Below, piece by piece: positions 25,985-33,678 of a DNA stretch of 64,000 nucleotides. The DNA lies in NCBI RefSeq assembly GCF_036421855.1, contig NZ_JAZGOK010000005.1; one strand, given 5' to 3'. A program made the translations under genes and the position numbers. A model generated the notes under the pieces. That model did not search any database. It saw nothing but the letters and a program-made list of their open reading frames with translations, and was not told the DNA's origin. This DNA is from Georgenia_B sunbinii (GTDB lineage: Bacteria; Actinomycetota; Actinomycetes; Actinomycetales; Actinomycetaceae). The stretch's first letter is position 1, and every line of letters begins with the position of its first letter.

Positions 25985-26518
25985 ATGAGGACGACGACAG
26001 GGCCGGCGAAACGGCGCGCGGGCACGGCCATCGTCCTCGGTGCGACGGCGATGCTGCTGGCGGGCTGCGCGGACCCGGTCTCGCTGCCGCCGGCGACGTA
26101 TGCCGCCGACCCCGCCTGCGCGGAGGTCCTTCAGGTGCTGCCCGGGACGATCGGGGACGCCGAGCGCCGGTCCATCGGCAACCAGGCGACCGCGGCGTGG
26201 GGCGACCCGCCGATCAGCCTGCGCTGCGGCGTCGAGCCGCCCCCGCCGACGACCGAGCGCTGCATCACGGTCGAGGCCGACGGCACGTCGATCGACTGGC
26301 TCGCCCTCGAGGGCGACGACCCGATGATCCCCGAGCACGCCCAGCGCGACGACGGCGCGTGGACGTTCATCACCTACGGCCGGGTGCCGGCCATCGAGGT
26401 GGTGGTGCCCACCGAGCAGGGCGGCGACCAGCCGACCGCCGTCCTGGTCTCCCTCGGTCCCGCCGTCGAGCTGTCCCCGGCGGAGCGGCACTGCGTGGGC
26501 GTCAGCGACGTCTACTGA
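25985..26518 (+). CDS. DUF3515-family lipoprotein
   Basis: A 177-aa putative lipoprotein. A basic start and the hydrophobic stretch AIVLGATAMLLAGC give a lipobox ending at Cys. The mature part has several cysteines and a WGDPPISLRCGVEPP motif typical of DUF3515. The family is nearly always encoded between ddl and thiL in actinobacteria; its function is unknown. GTG codons at 25973 and 25982 are alternative starts a few residues upstream. Confidence 0.85.
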   Translation: MRTTTGPAKRRAGTAIVLGATAMLLAGCADPVSLPPATYAADPACAEVLQVLPGTIGDAERRSIGNQATAAWGDPPISLRCGVEPPPPTTERCITVEADGTSIDWLALEGDDPMIPEHAQRDDGAWTFITYGRVPAIEVVVPTEQGGDQPTAVLVSLGPAVELSPAERHCVGVSDVY

Positions 26519-26568
26519 GTCGCCCGCGCCGGTCCTCGACCGGTGGGCCGGTCCTGGGCCAGTGGGAG

Positions 26569-27735
26569 TCAGCGCAGCCCGACGGGCCGTTCCAGTGCGA
26601 GCTGGATGAGCTCGTCGACCAGCTCGACGTAGCTGACCCCGCTGCGGTCCCACATCATCGGGTACATCGAGTACGGGGTGAAGCCCGGCATGGTGTTGAT
26701 CTCGTTGATGGTCACCGCGCCGGAGTCCGTGACGAAGAAGTCCACCCGCGCGAGGCCCTCGCAGCTGAGCGCCTCGAAGGCTCGGGCCGCGAGGTCGCGC
26801 ACCCGCTGGGTGACGCCGTCAGGCAGGTCGGCGGGGCAGCGGAGGTCGACCTCGCCGGCCCCGAGGTACTTGGACTCGAAGTCGTAGAAGTCGTGGTCGG
26901 CGACGACGATCTCTCCCGGCAGCGCGGTACGGGGCGAGGCGTCGCCGCGGCCCTGAAGCACCCCGCACTCGATCTCGCGACCCTCGAGGGCCGCCTCGAC
27001 GATGACCTTGGGGTCGTGCCGCTGCGCTTCAGCGACAGCCGCGTCGAGACCGTCGGCGCTGGTGATCCGGCTGATCCCGAGGGATGAACCTGCTCGCGCG
27101 GGCTTGACGAAGACCGGGAAGCCGAGGCTCTCCACGGCGTCCAGCGCCGCGCCCCGGTCGGTGCGCCACTGACGCGGGGAGATGACGGTGAACGGGCCGA
27201 TCGGCAGGCCGTGGCCGGCGAGGACCACCTTCATGTAGTGCTTGTCCATGCCGACCGCGGAGGCGAGCACGCCCGAACCGACGTAGGGCAGCTGAGCCAT
27301 CTCGAGCATGCCCTGCAGCGTGCCGTCCTCCCCGTAGGGGCCGTGCAGCACCGGAAAGACGACGTCGACCTCGCCGAGCACCACCGGCAGCTGCCCAGGC
27401 TCGGTGACCGTGAGGTCGCGCGAGCTGTCGGACATCGGCAGGACGACGTCGGAATCGGCGGCACCGACCTCGGGCAGCTGGTCCCCGCGCAGGGCGAGCG
27501 CATCGGGGTCGTCCGGGACAAGCACCCACTGGCCGGAACGCGTGATGCCGATCGGCAGGACGTCGTACTTCTCACGGTCGAGGGCTCGCAGGACACCGGC
27601 CGCGGTGGCGCAGCTGATCGCGTGCTCCCCGCTACGCCCACCAAAGACGAGGGCGACACGGGTCCGGGACTCGGAGCCGGCAGTACGGGGCGCGGGGCCG
27701 GCGGCGCCAGCCGCGGGCGAGGTTGATTCGCTCAT
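26569..27735 (-). CDS. ddl: D-alanine--D-alanine ligase
   Basis: Ddl (388 aa) makes the D-Ala-D-Ala dipeptide of peptidoglycan. ATP-grasp motifs include VALVFGGRSGEHAISCATA, FPVLHGPYGEDGTLQGMLEM, VFVKPARAGSSLGISR, LARVDFFVTDSGAVTINEINTMPGFTPYSMYPMMW. ATG 27733-27735 was chosen over a start 24 bp upstream because only about 18 disordered residues then precede the first strand. No strong ribosome site is visible. The Tyr in FTPYSMYP-type contexts and the YDFESKYLG loop are consistent with a D-Ala rather than D-lactate ligase. Confidence 0.95.
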   Translation of the reverse strand: MSESTSPAAGAAGPAPRTAGSESRTRVALVFGGRSGEHAISCATAAGVLRALDREKYDVLPIGITRSGQWVLVPDDPDALALRGDQLPEVGAADSDVVLPMSDSSRDLTVTEPGQLPVVLGEVDVVFPVLHGPYGEDGTLQGMLEMAQLPYVGSGVLASAVGMDKHYMKVVLAGHGLPIGPFTVISPRQWRTDRGAALDAVESLGFPVFVKPARAGSSLGISRITSADGLDAAVAEAQRHDPKVIVEAALEGREIECGVLQGRGDASPRTALPGEIVVADHDFYDFESKYLGAGEVDLRCPADLPDGVTQRVRDLAARAFEALSCEGLARVDFFVTDSGAVTINEINTMPGFTPYSMYPMMWDRSGVSYVELVDELIQLALERPVGLR

Positions 27736-27857
27736 CGCCGGTGACGATACCCGGAGCACCCGACGCGCTGCCCCAGCGACGACGGCGAGCCGGTCCAGCC
27801 TCGGGCGTCACGCGAGCCGCGTGGGCCGCAGGCACCGGACCGGCCTACGCTGGACCG

Positions 27858-29168
27858 GTGACCGAGACCTCGCCGACCAGCCCCCACGACGGCACCAGCG
27901 CGCCCGCGGTTCCCACCGCGGGAGCCTCGCCGGCGGACCGCGACGCCTCGTCTCCGCCAGACGCACGGCGGCTCGCCGCGGCGACGTACGCCGTCGTCGC
28001 CGGTCGGCCGCCGCGGGACGAGGGCGAGCCGGTCAACCCGCCGGTGGTGATGTCGTCGACGTACATCGGCCGCGGCGAGGTCGCGCCCGGCGGGCGGGTC
28101 TACACCCGGCTGGGCACGGAGAGCTGGGAGCCCTTCGAGGAGGCGCTGGCCGGCCTCGAGCGGGCGAGCGAGCCCGGCCTGGTCTTCGCCTCCGGGATGG
28201 CCGCGATCTCCGCGGCGCTCGACCTCACCCGGCCGGGGACGCGCCTCGTCGTGCCGCGGCACAGCTACCACGCCTCGCTCGTCGCAGCCCGCCGTCTCGC
28301 GCAGCGCAGCAAGGTCGACGTCGTCGAGGTGGACATCGCCGACACCGCGGCTGTCATCGAGGCGATCAACGCCGGTCCAACGTCGCTGGTCTGGGTGGAG
28401 ACGCCCACCAACCCGATGCTCGAGATCGCCGACCTGCCCGCGCTCATCGCTGCCGGGCACGCGGCCGGCGCCCTGGTCGGGGTCGACAACACCTTCGCCA
28501 CACCGTTGGCGCAGCAGCCGCTCGAGCTCGGGGCCGACGTCGTCGTCCACTCGGTGACCAAGTACCTCGCCGGCCACTCCGACGTCGTGCTCGGCGCCGC
28601 CGTCACCAACGACCCCGAGATCTATCGTCAGATCCGGCTGGCACGCGACATCGGCGGCGGCATCGCGGGGCCGTGGGAGACGTGGCTCGCGCTGCGCGGG
28701 CTGCGCACGCTGGCGCTGCGCGTGGAGCGGTCACAGGCGAACGCGGTGACCCTGGCGCACCGGCTGGCCGAGCACCCGGACGTCCTCACGGTCAACCACC
28801 CCTCGATGGCCACCCACCCGCAGCACCGGCGAGCCACCGCCCAGATGACCGGCTACGGCTCGATCCTCACCCTGCGGCCCCGCGGCGGGGTCGCCGCGGC
28901 CGACGCCCTCGCATCCGCCGTGCGGCTGTGGGTGCCGGCGACGAGCCTCGGCGGTGTGGAGTCGAGCCTCGAGCGGCGCCGCCGGTTCACCTCCGAGGCC
29001 ACCACGGTGCCCGACGACCTCCTGCGGCTCTCCGTCGGGATCGAGGACGTCGAGGACCTCTGGACCGATCTGTCCGACGCGCTGCGGTCCGCAGCAGCCA
29101 CGACCACGACCAAGGACGGCGACACCCCGGGCACCGACGGCCCGGCCCGCGACGAGAGGCAGCCATGA
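27858..29168 (+). CDS. Trans-sulfuration-type PLP enzyme (cystathionine gamma-synthase/lyase family)
   Basis: A 436-aa Cys/Met metabolism PLP enzyme. PLP is held by Lys in HSVTKYLAGHSDVVLGA. Other landmarks are YTRLGTESWEPFEEALAGLE, VFASGMAAISAALDL, VETPTNPMLEIADL, VDNTFATP and SLGGVESSLERRRR. The GTG at 27858-27860 gives a 35-residue disordered Ser/Thr/Pro/Asp-rich N-terminus. Whether it is a synthase or lyase, or uses a noncanonical substrate, cannot be told. It is divergent from ddl and its end overlaps the AMIN-like lipoprotein gene by ATGA. Confidence 0.85.
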   Translation: MTETSPTSPHDGTSAPAVPTAGASPADRDASSPPDARRLAAATYAVVAGRPPRDEGEPVNPPVVMSSTYIGRGEVAPGGRVYTRLGTESWEPFEEALAGLERASEPGLVFASGMAAISAALDLTRPGTRLVVPRHSYHASLVAARRLAQRSKVDVVEVDIADTAAVIEAINAGPTSLVWVETPTNPMLEIADLPALIAAGHAAGALVGVDNTFATPLAQQPLELGADVVVHSVTKYLAGHSDVVLGAAVTNDPEIYRQIRLARDIGGGIAGPWETWLALRGLRTLALRVERSQANAVTLAHRLAEHPDVLTVNHPSMATHPQHRRATAQMTGYGSILTLRPRGGVAAADALASAVRLWVPATSLGGVESSLERRRRFTSEATTVPDDLLRLSVGIEDVEDLWTDLSDALRSAAATTTTKDGDTPGTDGPARDERQP

Positions 29169-29863
29169 CCACCCACCGCACCCTCGTCCTTCGGCGGGCC
29201 GCCGTGCTCGTTGCCGCCGCGCTCACCCTCACCGCCTGCACCGACGCCGAGCCCGACGACGGCCCGACAATCAACCCGCCGCCGATCGACCTCGACGCCA
29301 CCGACGAGCCGACCGACGGCGCCACCGGCACCCCCACGGACGCCACCGACCCAGCGCCGACCCCCTCGGCCACGACCGAGCCCGAGCTGCCGACGACCGA
29401 GGCGACCGCCGGCAGCTCGCTGCCCGAGTGGCTGCCGAGCACCACCGTCGCCGAGAGCGGTCCACCGAGCGGCGGGATGCTGCTGCCGGTCGGGCTGCGC
29501 GTGGGTGACCACGACGGCTTCGACCGGGTCGTCGTCGACCTCGAGGGCGACGCCGTCCCCGGCTGGCGGATCGAGTACGTCGACGAGGCGATCACCGACG
29601 GCAAGGGCGACCGCCTCGACGTCGACGGCGACGCCGTCCTCCAGGTCTACGTCACCGGCACCCGCTACCCCGACGAGGGCGAGGACCACCTCGACGGCGC
29701 GAGGGTGCTCGACGGCGAGGACGTCGTCGAGGAGGTCCACTACGTCGGGACCTTCGAGGGGCTGACCCAGCTGTTCATCGGCGTCGACGACGGCCGAGCA
29801 GAGTTCCGTGCCTTCGCGCTGGCCGAGCCGGCCCGGCTGGTCATCGACATCCGCGAGGACTGA
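29165..29863 (+). CDS. AMIN-like domain lipoprotein
   Basis: A 232-aa exported lipoprotein. The signal AAVLVAAALTLTAC ends in a lipobox Cys. A Thr/Pro/Asp-rich linker (about residues 25-95) is followed by a globular domain beginning LPVGLRVGDHDGFDRVVVDLEG and ending ARLVIDIRED. This matches the AMIN-like beta domains of actinobacterial lipoproteins; AMIN domains elsewhere target proteins to the cell wall. No catalytic motif is visible. Translation is coupled to the upstream PLP enzyme through ATGA, although no functional link is obvious. Confidence 0.75.
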   Translation: MTTHRTLVLRRAAVLVAAALTLTACTDAEPDDGPTINPPPIDLDATDEPTDGATGTPTDATDPAPTPSATTEPELPTTEATAGSSLPEWLPSTTVAESGPPSGGMLLPVGLRVGDHDGFDRVVVDLEGDAVPGWRIEYVDEAITDGKGDRLDVDGDAVLQVYVTGTRYPDEGEDHLDGARVLDGEDVVEEVHYVGTFEGLTQLFIGVDDGRAEFRAFALAEPARLVIDIRED

Positions 29864-29929
29864 CTGCGCGGCCCCGCCGCGCCCATGACACCACCGCCAC
29901 CTCACTTCTGACGCCACCACCCCTTGCAG

Positions 29930-29962
29930 TGACATCATGATGATGTCATGATGACGTCATGG
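29930..29962 (+). promoter_or_regulatory. Putative auto-operator over the RHH gene start
   Basis: A perfect 9-1-9 palindrome (TGACATCAT/ATGATGTCA, 29930-29948) overlaps 11-bp direct repeats TCATGATGATG (29935), TCATGATGACG (29946) and TCATGG (29957); a second palindrome ATGACGTCAT (29951-29960) reaches into the ATG. TTGCAG (29924) and CATGAT (29947) with 17-bp spacing would start a transcript at the ATG itself (leaderless). Tandem sites one helical turn apart are what ribbon-helix-helix regulators bind. Confidence 0.65.
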
Positions 29963-30471
29963 ACCTCAGCGCATACCTCTCCGGGATCCGGGACTCGCTC
30001 ACCGCGGCGACCCGCACCGCGCCCGACGCCGTCCAGCAGGCCGCCGACGACCTCGCCCAGGTCCTCGAGCCGTCACTGCGCCTCACGCTCATGGAGCTGG
30101 CCTCCGACATCGCCTCCGAGGTGACGGTCGAGCTGGACGGTGACGTCGTCGAGGTCCGGCTGCGCGGTGGCCAGCCGGAGATCGTCGTCCAGCACCGGCC
30201 GCGCGCGGAGGACCCGACCGTTCCGGTCCCGCCCGTGCCGCCGGCCCCACCGCCACCCCCCGCGCCCGACGACGGTGAGGGCGCCACCGCCCGGGTCTCG
30301 CTCCGGCTGCCGGAGAACGTCAAGGAGCGGGTCGAGGACGCCGCTGCCCGTGAGGGCGTCTCCGTCAACACCTGGCTGGTCCGCGCCGCGCAGGCCCAGC
30401 TCACCGGCGCCCGCCCCGCCTCCGAACCCCAGTCCACCACCGGCCGGCGCCTGACCGGCTGGGCCCGCTAG
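29959..30471 (+). CDS. Ribbon-helix-helix DNA-binding protein (HicB/CopG-like)
   Basis: A 170-aa protein. The C-terminal about 45 residues, ARVSLRLPENVKERVEDAAAREGVSVNTWLVRAAQAQL, fit a ribbon-helix-helix fold: one beta strand (VSLRLP), then two helices. The N-terminal half (residues 1-85) is an alpha/beta region (MELASDIASEVTVELDGDVVEVRLRGG), joined by a Pro-rich linker (PVPPVPPAPPPPP). It resembles HicB-type antitoxins, but no HicA-like toxin is adjacent. The start codon lies within its own putative operator, so autoregulation is likely. It heads an operon with two microproteins and a DUF4097 protein. Confidence 0.75.
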   Translation: MDLSAYLSGIRDSLTAATRTAPDAVQQAADDLAQVLEPSLRLTLMELASDIASEVTVELDGDVVEVRLRGGQPEIVVQHRPRAEDPTVPVPPVPPAPPPPPAPDDGEGATARVSLRLPENVKERVEDAAAREGVSVNTWLVRAAQAQLTGARPASEPQSTTGRRLTGWAR

Positions 30472-30484
30472 GAAGGCCAGCACC

Positions 30485-30607
30485 ATGGATCCACGACTGT
30501 TCGGCATCGATGCCGCCGCCTACATCCGGGCGACCAGCGCCGCGCGACGGCACCCGGCCCGCAGCTACCGCCGGCCCCGGCGCCGCAGCACCCCCGAGGA
30601 GCAGTGA
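30485..30607 (+). CDS. Arg-rich microprotein (40 aa), first of a pair
   Basis: MDPRLFGIDAAAYIRATSAA begins a 40-residue protein ending in RRRSTPEEQ. It has AGGAAGG eight bases before its ATG, 13 bp after the RHH stop. The end overlaps the next small gene by one base (TGATG). An acidic/hydrophobic N-terminus is followed by a very basic Arg/His/Pro tail. It resembles the next microprotein in layout and C-terminus. I do not recognise a family. Good ribosome sites and coupling make it likely real. Confidence 0.6.
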   Translation: MDPRLFGIDAAAYIRATSAARRHPARSYRRPRRRSTPEEQ

Positions 30608-30753
30608 TGGACCAGTGGTTCGACCCGGACCCGGCCGTCGCACGCGACCTCGTTCGCGAGGCCGACGGCCGCCAGCGGCACGCCGCCGCGGTCCGCGTGC
30701 GCACCACCCCGTTCCATCCCGCCCGCCGCCGCACCGACGAGCAGTCGCTGTGA
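30607..30753 (+). CDS. Arg-rich microprotein (48 aa), second of a pair
   Basis: MDQWFDPDPAVARDLVREAD begins a 48-residue protein ending in PARRRTDEQSL. GAGGAG lies five bases before its ATG, inside the upstream gene, whose stop overlaps this start (TGATG). It shares the MD...F..D.A..R start, a central RxRHAA and an RRRxxEQ-like end with its neighbour, suggesting tandem duplication. Function is unknown. It precedes the DUF4097 gene by 28 bp. Confidence 0.6.
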   Translation: MDQWFDPDPAVARDLVREADGRQRHAAAVRVRTTPFHPARRRTDEQSL

Positions 30754-30781
30754 TGGCCCGAGCCACCGCAAGGATCTCGCC

Positions 30782-31609
30782 ATGAACCACGAGTTCACCG
30801 TCGCCGGTCCGATCCAGGTCCGGGCCACTGTCCGCTCCTCCGACCTCGTCGTCACCGCAGCCGAGCCCGGCACCGCGACCGTCCGTCTGGAGTCGAGCCG
30901 TGACGCCGCCGAACGCGGCGCCTTCGCCGCCGGCACGGTCGTCGAGCTGACCGGGAGCGTGCTCCACATCGAGACGCGCCTGCCCCGGTTCTTCTCCCGC
31001 GGCGCTACCTGCATCTACGTGGCGGTGCCCCCCGGGTCCAGCCTCCAGGTCGGGACCGGCTCCGGCGACATCACCTGCACCGCTCCGCTGACTCGCGCCT
31101 CGGTGAGGACCGGCTCGGGGAACGTCTCCCTCGCGGAGGCGGCCGAGGTCGAGGTCACCGCCGGCTCAGGCGACGTCCAGGTCGCCTGGCTGGGCACCGG
31201 CCGGATCACCACCGGATCAGGCGACGTCGCGGTCGGCACCGTCGGGGAGTCGCTGTCCACCCGCACCGGGTCGGGTGACGTGACGGTCGACGTCGCCTCG
31301 CACCTCACGGCCACGAGCGGCTCCGGCTCGGTGAGCGTCGACCGGGCCAACGGCGCCGTCGCCGCGCGCACCGCCTCCGGCGACGTCAACGTGTGGCGCG
31401 CCGAGGCCGGCGAGCTCGAGCTGCGGGCCACCTCCGGGAACGTCTCCGTGGCGGTGGTGCGCGGCGCGGCGGTCCTGCTCGACTGCACCACCATCTCCGG
31501 GCGGATGCGCTCCTCGCTGGAGTCGGCCACGGAGCCACTGCCTGACGAGCAGCGGCTCGAGCTACGGCTCGGCACGGTCAGCGGCGACATCCAGATCAGC
31601 CGCGCCTGA
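30782..31609 (+). CDS. DUF4097-family beta-repeat protein
   Basis: A 275-aa protein built of short beta repeats with the recurring GSGDV/TGSGNV/SGDVNV pattern about every 18-20 residues from residue 100 on (GTGSGDITC, GSGNVSLAE, GSGDVQVAW, GSGDVAVG and so on), forming a right-handed beta helix typical of DUF4097/adhesin-like domains. There is no signal peptide or membrane segment, so it is probably cytoplasmic. The ATG follows AAGGA. It ends the RHH-microprotein operon; family function is not established. Confidence 0.8.
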   Translation: MNHEFTVAGPIQVRATVRSSDLVVTAAEPGTATVRLESSRDAAERGAFAAGTVVELTGSVLHIETRLPRFFSRGATCIYVAVPPGSSLQVGTGSGDITCTAPLTRASVRTGSGNVSLAEAAEVEVTAGSGDVQVAWLGTGRITTGSGDVAVGTVGESLSTRTGSGDVTVDVASHLTATSGSGSVSVDRANGAVAARTASGDVNVWRAEAGELELRATSGNVSVAVVRGAAVLLDCTTISGRMRSSLESATEPLPDEQRLELRLGTVSGDIQISRA

Positions 31610-31626
31610 GCGGATCCCGCGGCGGC

Positions 31627-31685
31627 GGGTGCCCCTCAGGCGCCGCGGGTGCCCCTCAGGCGCCGCGGGTGCCCCTCAGGCGCCC
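31627..31685 (+). repeat. 20-bp tandem repeat, three copies, at the gpsA stop
   Basis: CGGGTGCCCCTCAGGCGCCG is repeated at 31627, 31647 and 31667 (last copy truncated). The third copy contains the TCA that is the gpsA stop codon on the minus strand, and each copy repeats that stop triplet. It lies between convergent DUF4097 and gpsA. Confidence 0.9.
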
Positions 31686-32689
31686 TCGGCCTTGCGGGGC
31701 CGCGACAGCAGCGCCTCGGTCATCGCGCCGACCGGCAGCCCGTCGTGCAGGACGGCCGCGACCGCCTGGGTGATGGGCATGTCGACGCCGTGCGCGGCGG
31801 CCACCTCGAGCACCGCGCTGCAGGACTTGACGCCCTCCGCGGTGCCGCCCGTCGCCGCGGTCGCCTCGGCCAGGCTCATGCCTCGCCCGACGTGACGGCC
31901 CAGCGTGTTGTTGCGCGACAACCTAGACGCGCAGGTGGCCACGAGGTCGCCCATGCCGGCGAGCCCGGCGAAGGTCTCCGGCTGCGCGCCGAGCGCCACC
32001 CCGAGGCGGGTGGTCTCGGCGAGCCCGCGGGTGATGATCGTCGCCGTGGTGTTGTCACCGAAGCCGGCGCCCTGCGCCATCCCCACCGCGAGCGCGATGA
32101 CGTTCTTCACCGCGCCGCCGAGCTCCACGCCGACGACGTCACCGTTCGTGTAGGGGCGGAAGTAGCCGTTGGCGCACACCTGGGCCACCAGGTCGGCGGT
32201 GCGGGGATCACTGGCGGCGACCACCGTGGCGGTCGGCTGGTGCACCGCGATCTCCCGTGCCAGGTTGGGCCCCGAGACCACGGCGACACGGCCCGCCGCG
32301 ATGCCCAGCGCCTCGGCGAGCACCTCGCTCATCCGCTCCCCGCTGCCGAGCTCGATGCCCTTCATCAGCGAGACGACGACGGCGTCCGGCTCGAGCAGCC
32401 CGGCGACGTCGCCGAGCACCCCGCGCACGATCTGCGACGGCAGCGCGACCGCGACGACCTTCGCGCCCGGCACCACCTGCGCGAGGTCGGTCGACGCGGT
32501 GATGCTCGCCGGCAGGTCGATGCCGGGCAGGTAACGCTCGTTGCGGTGGGTGGCGGTGATCGCCTCGCAGGTGGGCGCCGAGCGGCCCCACATCCGCACC
32601 TGGGCGCCGGCATTGGCGAGGACGGCGGCGAAGGTGGTGCCCCAGCTGCCGGTGCCGAGCACCGCGACGGGCACTGGTTGGTCAGTCAT
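31676..32689 (-). CDS. gpsA: Glycerol-3-phosphate dehydrogenase [NAD(P)+]
   Basis: GpsA (337 aa) reduces dihydroxyacetone phosphate to sn-glycerol 3-phosphate for phospholipids. The N-terminal cofactor motif is VAVLGTGSWGTTFAAVLA; VALPSQIVRG, MKGIE, VSGPNLAREIA and the catalytic Lys region GGAVKNVIALAVGMAQG follow, with GLAGMGDLVATC later. The ATG at 32687-32689 follows GAGTGAGG and overlaps the end of plsC by 8 bp; a GTG three codons upstream is possible. The ddl/gpsA/plsC block is a conserved actinobacterial envelope cluster. Confidence 0.96.
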   Translation of the reverse strand: MTDQPVPVAVLGTGSWGTTFAAVLANAGAQVRMWGRSAPTCEAITATHRNERYLPGIDLPASITASTDLAQVVPGAKVVAVALPSQIVRGVLGDVAGLLEPDAVVVSLMKGIELGSGERMSEVLAEALGIAAGRVAVVSGPNLAREIAVHQPTATVVAASDPRTADLVAQVCANGYFRPYTNGDVVGVELGGAVKNVIALAVGMAQGAGFGDNTTATIITRGLAETTRLGVALGAQPETFAGLAGMGDLVATCASRLSRNNTLGRHVGRGMSLAEATAATGGTAEGVKSCSAVLEVAAAHGVDMPITQAVAAVLHDGLPVGAMTEALLSRPRKAEGA

Positions 32690-33458
32690 GGTCCTCACTC
32701 TTGCGTACCCGCCGCCGGGCTGCCTTGGCGGCCAGCTGGGCCGCCCGCGGGTCGCCGTCGGTACGGACGTCGTACATACGGGCGGGCGGCTGCTCGCCCC
32801 GGATGTCGGCGACCATACCGGTGAGCGTGCGCATGATCCGCTCGGTGGCTTCGCGCAGCGCCGCCGGGTCGGTGGGCCGGTCGTAGAGGTCGGTCAGGTG
32901 GACCGGCGGGCCGGCGTGCACGTGCAAGGTCTTGCGGGGCAGCAGGTGCGGGACCTTGGCGTACCGGCCGAGGATGTCCTGGGCCCCCCACTGCGCGACC
33001 GGGATGATCGGCACCTGGGTCGCCAGTGCCAGCCGGGCGGCGCCGGTGCGGGCGGTCATCGGCCACATCTGCGGGTCCCGGGTGAAGGTGCCCTCGGGGA
33101 ACATGCCGAGGACGTTGCCGGAGTCGAGGACCTTGCGAGCCGGGCCGAGCGCCGCGGAGGCGCCGGCACTGTTGCGGTGGACCGGGATCTGCCCCGAGCT
33201 GCGCAGCGCCGCGCCGAACACCGGGACCTCGAACAGCGAGTGCTTGGCGAGGAACAGCGGCGGCGCGCCGTGGTCGTAGAGGAAGTGCGCGAAGACGACG
33301 GCGTCGAGGTTCGTCACGTGGTTGCCCACCGCGATGAACCCACCGGTCTTCGGGAGGTGCTCGGCGCCCTGCCAGTCCCGCCGGGCAACCAGTCGCATGA
33401 TCGGCAGAATGACGTTGGCCGCGACGCGGTAGACAGGTGTCATGGTCCGGCTGGTCAT
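32682..33458 (-). CDS. plsC: 1-acyl-sn-glycerol-3-phosphate acyltransferase
   Basis: A 258-aa PlsC-type acyltransferase acting in phosphatidic acid synthesis at the membrane. The acyltransferase boxes NHVTNLD (His/Asp catalytic) and FPEGTFTRD are present, with a hydrophobic N-terminal segment VAANVILPIMRLV and a basic C-terminus KAARRRVRKSED. The ATG at 33456-33458 is chosen with AGGAT upstream; another ATG five codons downstream is possible. It overlaps gpsA, so substrate and product steps are co-translated. Immediately upstream are the 3' remnant of a TetR gene and two 18-bp repeats. Confidence 0.92.
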   Translation of the reverse strand: MTSRTMTPVYRVAANVILPIMRLVARRDWQGAEHLPKTGGFIAVGNHVTNLDAVVFAHFLYDHGAPPLFLAKHSLFEVPVFGAALRSSGQIPVHRNSAGASAALGPARKVLDSGNVLGMFPEGTFTRDPQMWPMTARTGAARLALATQVPIIPVAQWGAQDILGRYAKVPHLLPRKTLHVHAGPPVHLTDLYDRPTDPAALREATERIMRTLTGMVADIRGEQPPARMYDVRTDGDPRAAQLAAKAARRRVRKSEDHD

Positions 33459-33468
33459 CTGCTGAATC

Positions 33469-33678
33469 CTACGTGCTCGTCCCGGCCGCCCCGTCACCGA
33501 CAGCAGACTTGTCACCGACAGCAGACTTGTCCACGCCGATCCCCGCGAGCCGCCTGATGGCGTCGGCGATCTGCGCCGCGGCAGGAGTTGTCTCAGGGGT
33601 GATGAACCACTGCAGGATCATGCCGTTGATGATCGCGAGGACGAGCGCCCCGAGATGCTCGTCGACGTCGTCCACCTC
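33469..33678 (-). pseudogene. TetR-family regulator remnant (C-terminal ligand domain only)
   Basis: Reading HLGALVLAIINGMILQWFI followed by TPETTPAAAQIADAIRRLAG is typical of the last two helices of a TetR ligand-binding domain, but no DNA-binding domain precedes it. The frame continues into two DKSAVG repeats (from 33499-33531) and stops at 33469-33471. Upstream the reading passes into sequence that codes, on the other strand, for an MFS transporter tail. Best explained as a deletion remnant. Confidence 0.65.
33499..33531 (+). repeat. 18-bp repeat, two units, orientation B
   Basis: GACAGCAGACTTGTCACC (33499) followed by GACAGCAGACTTGTC (33517). They form the C-terminal coding end of the TetR remnant on the minus strand (DKSAVG twice) and lie 41 bp upstream of plsC. 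Confidence 0.93.

Noticed and set aside
29959..30471. HicAB toxin-antitoxin pair
   Set aside because: The RHH protein resembles HicB in its C-terminus, but no HicA-like toxin with its catalytic His is encoded beside it.
30753..30785. Ten-codon ORF (MARATARISP) linking the second microprotein and DUF4097 through TGATG and ATGA overlaps
   Set aside because: It lacks its own ribosome site, and DUF4097 has AAGGA at the right distance. Probably chance.
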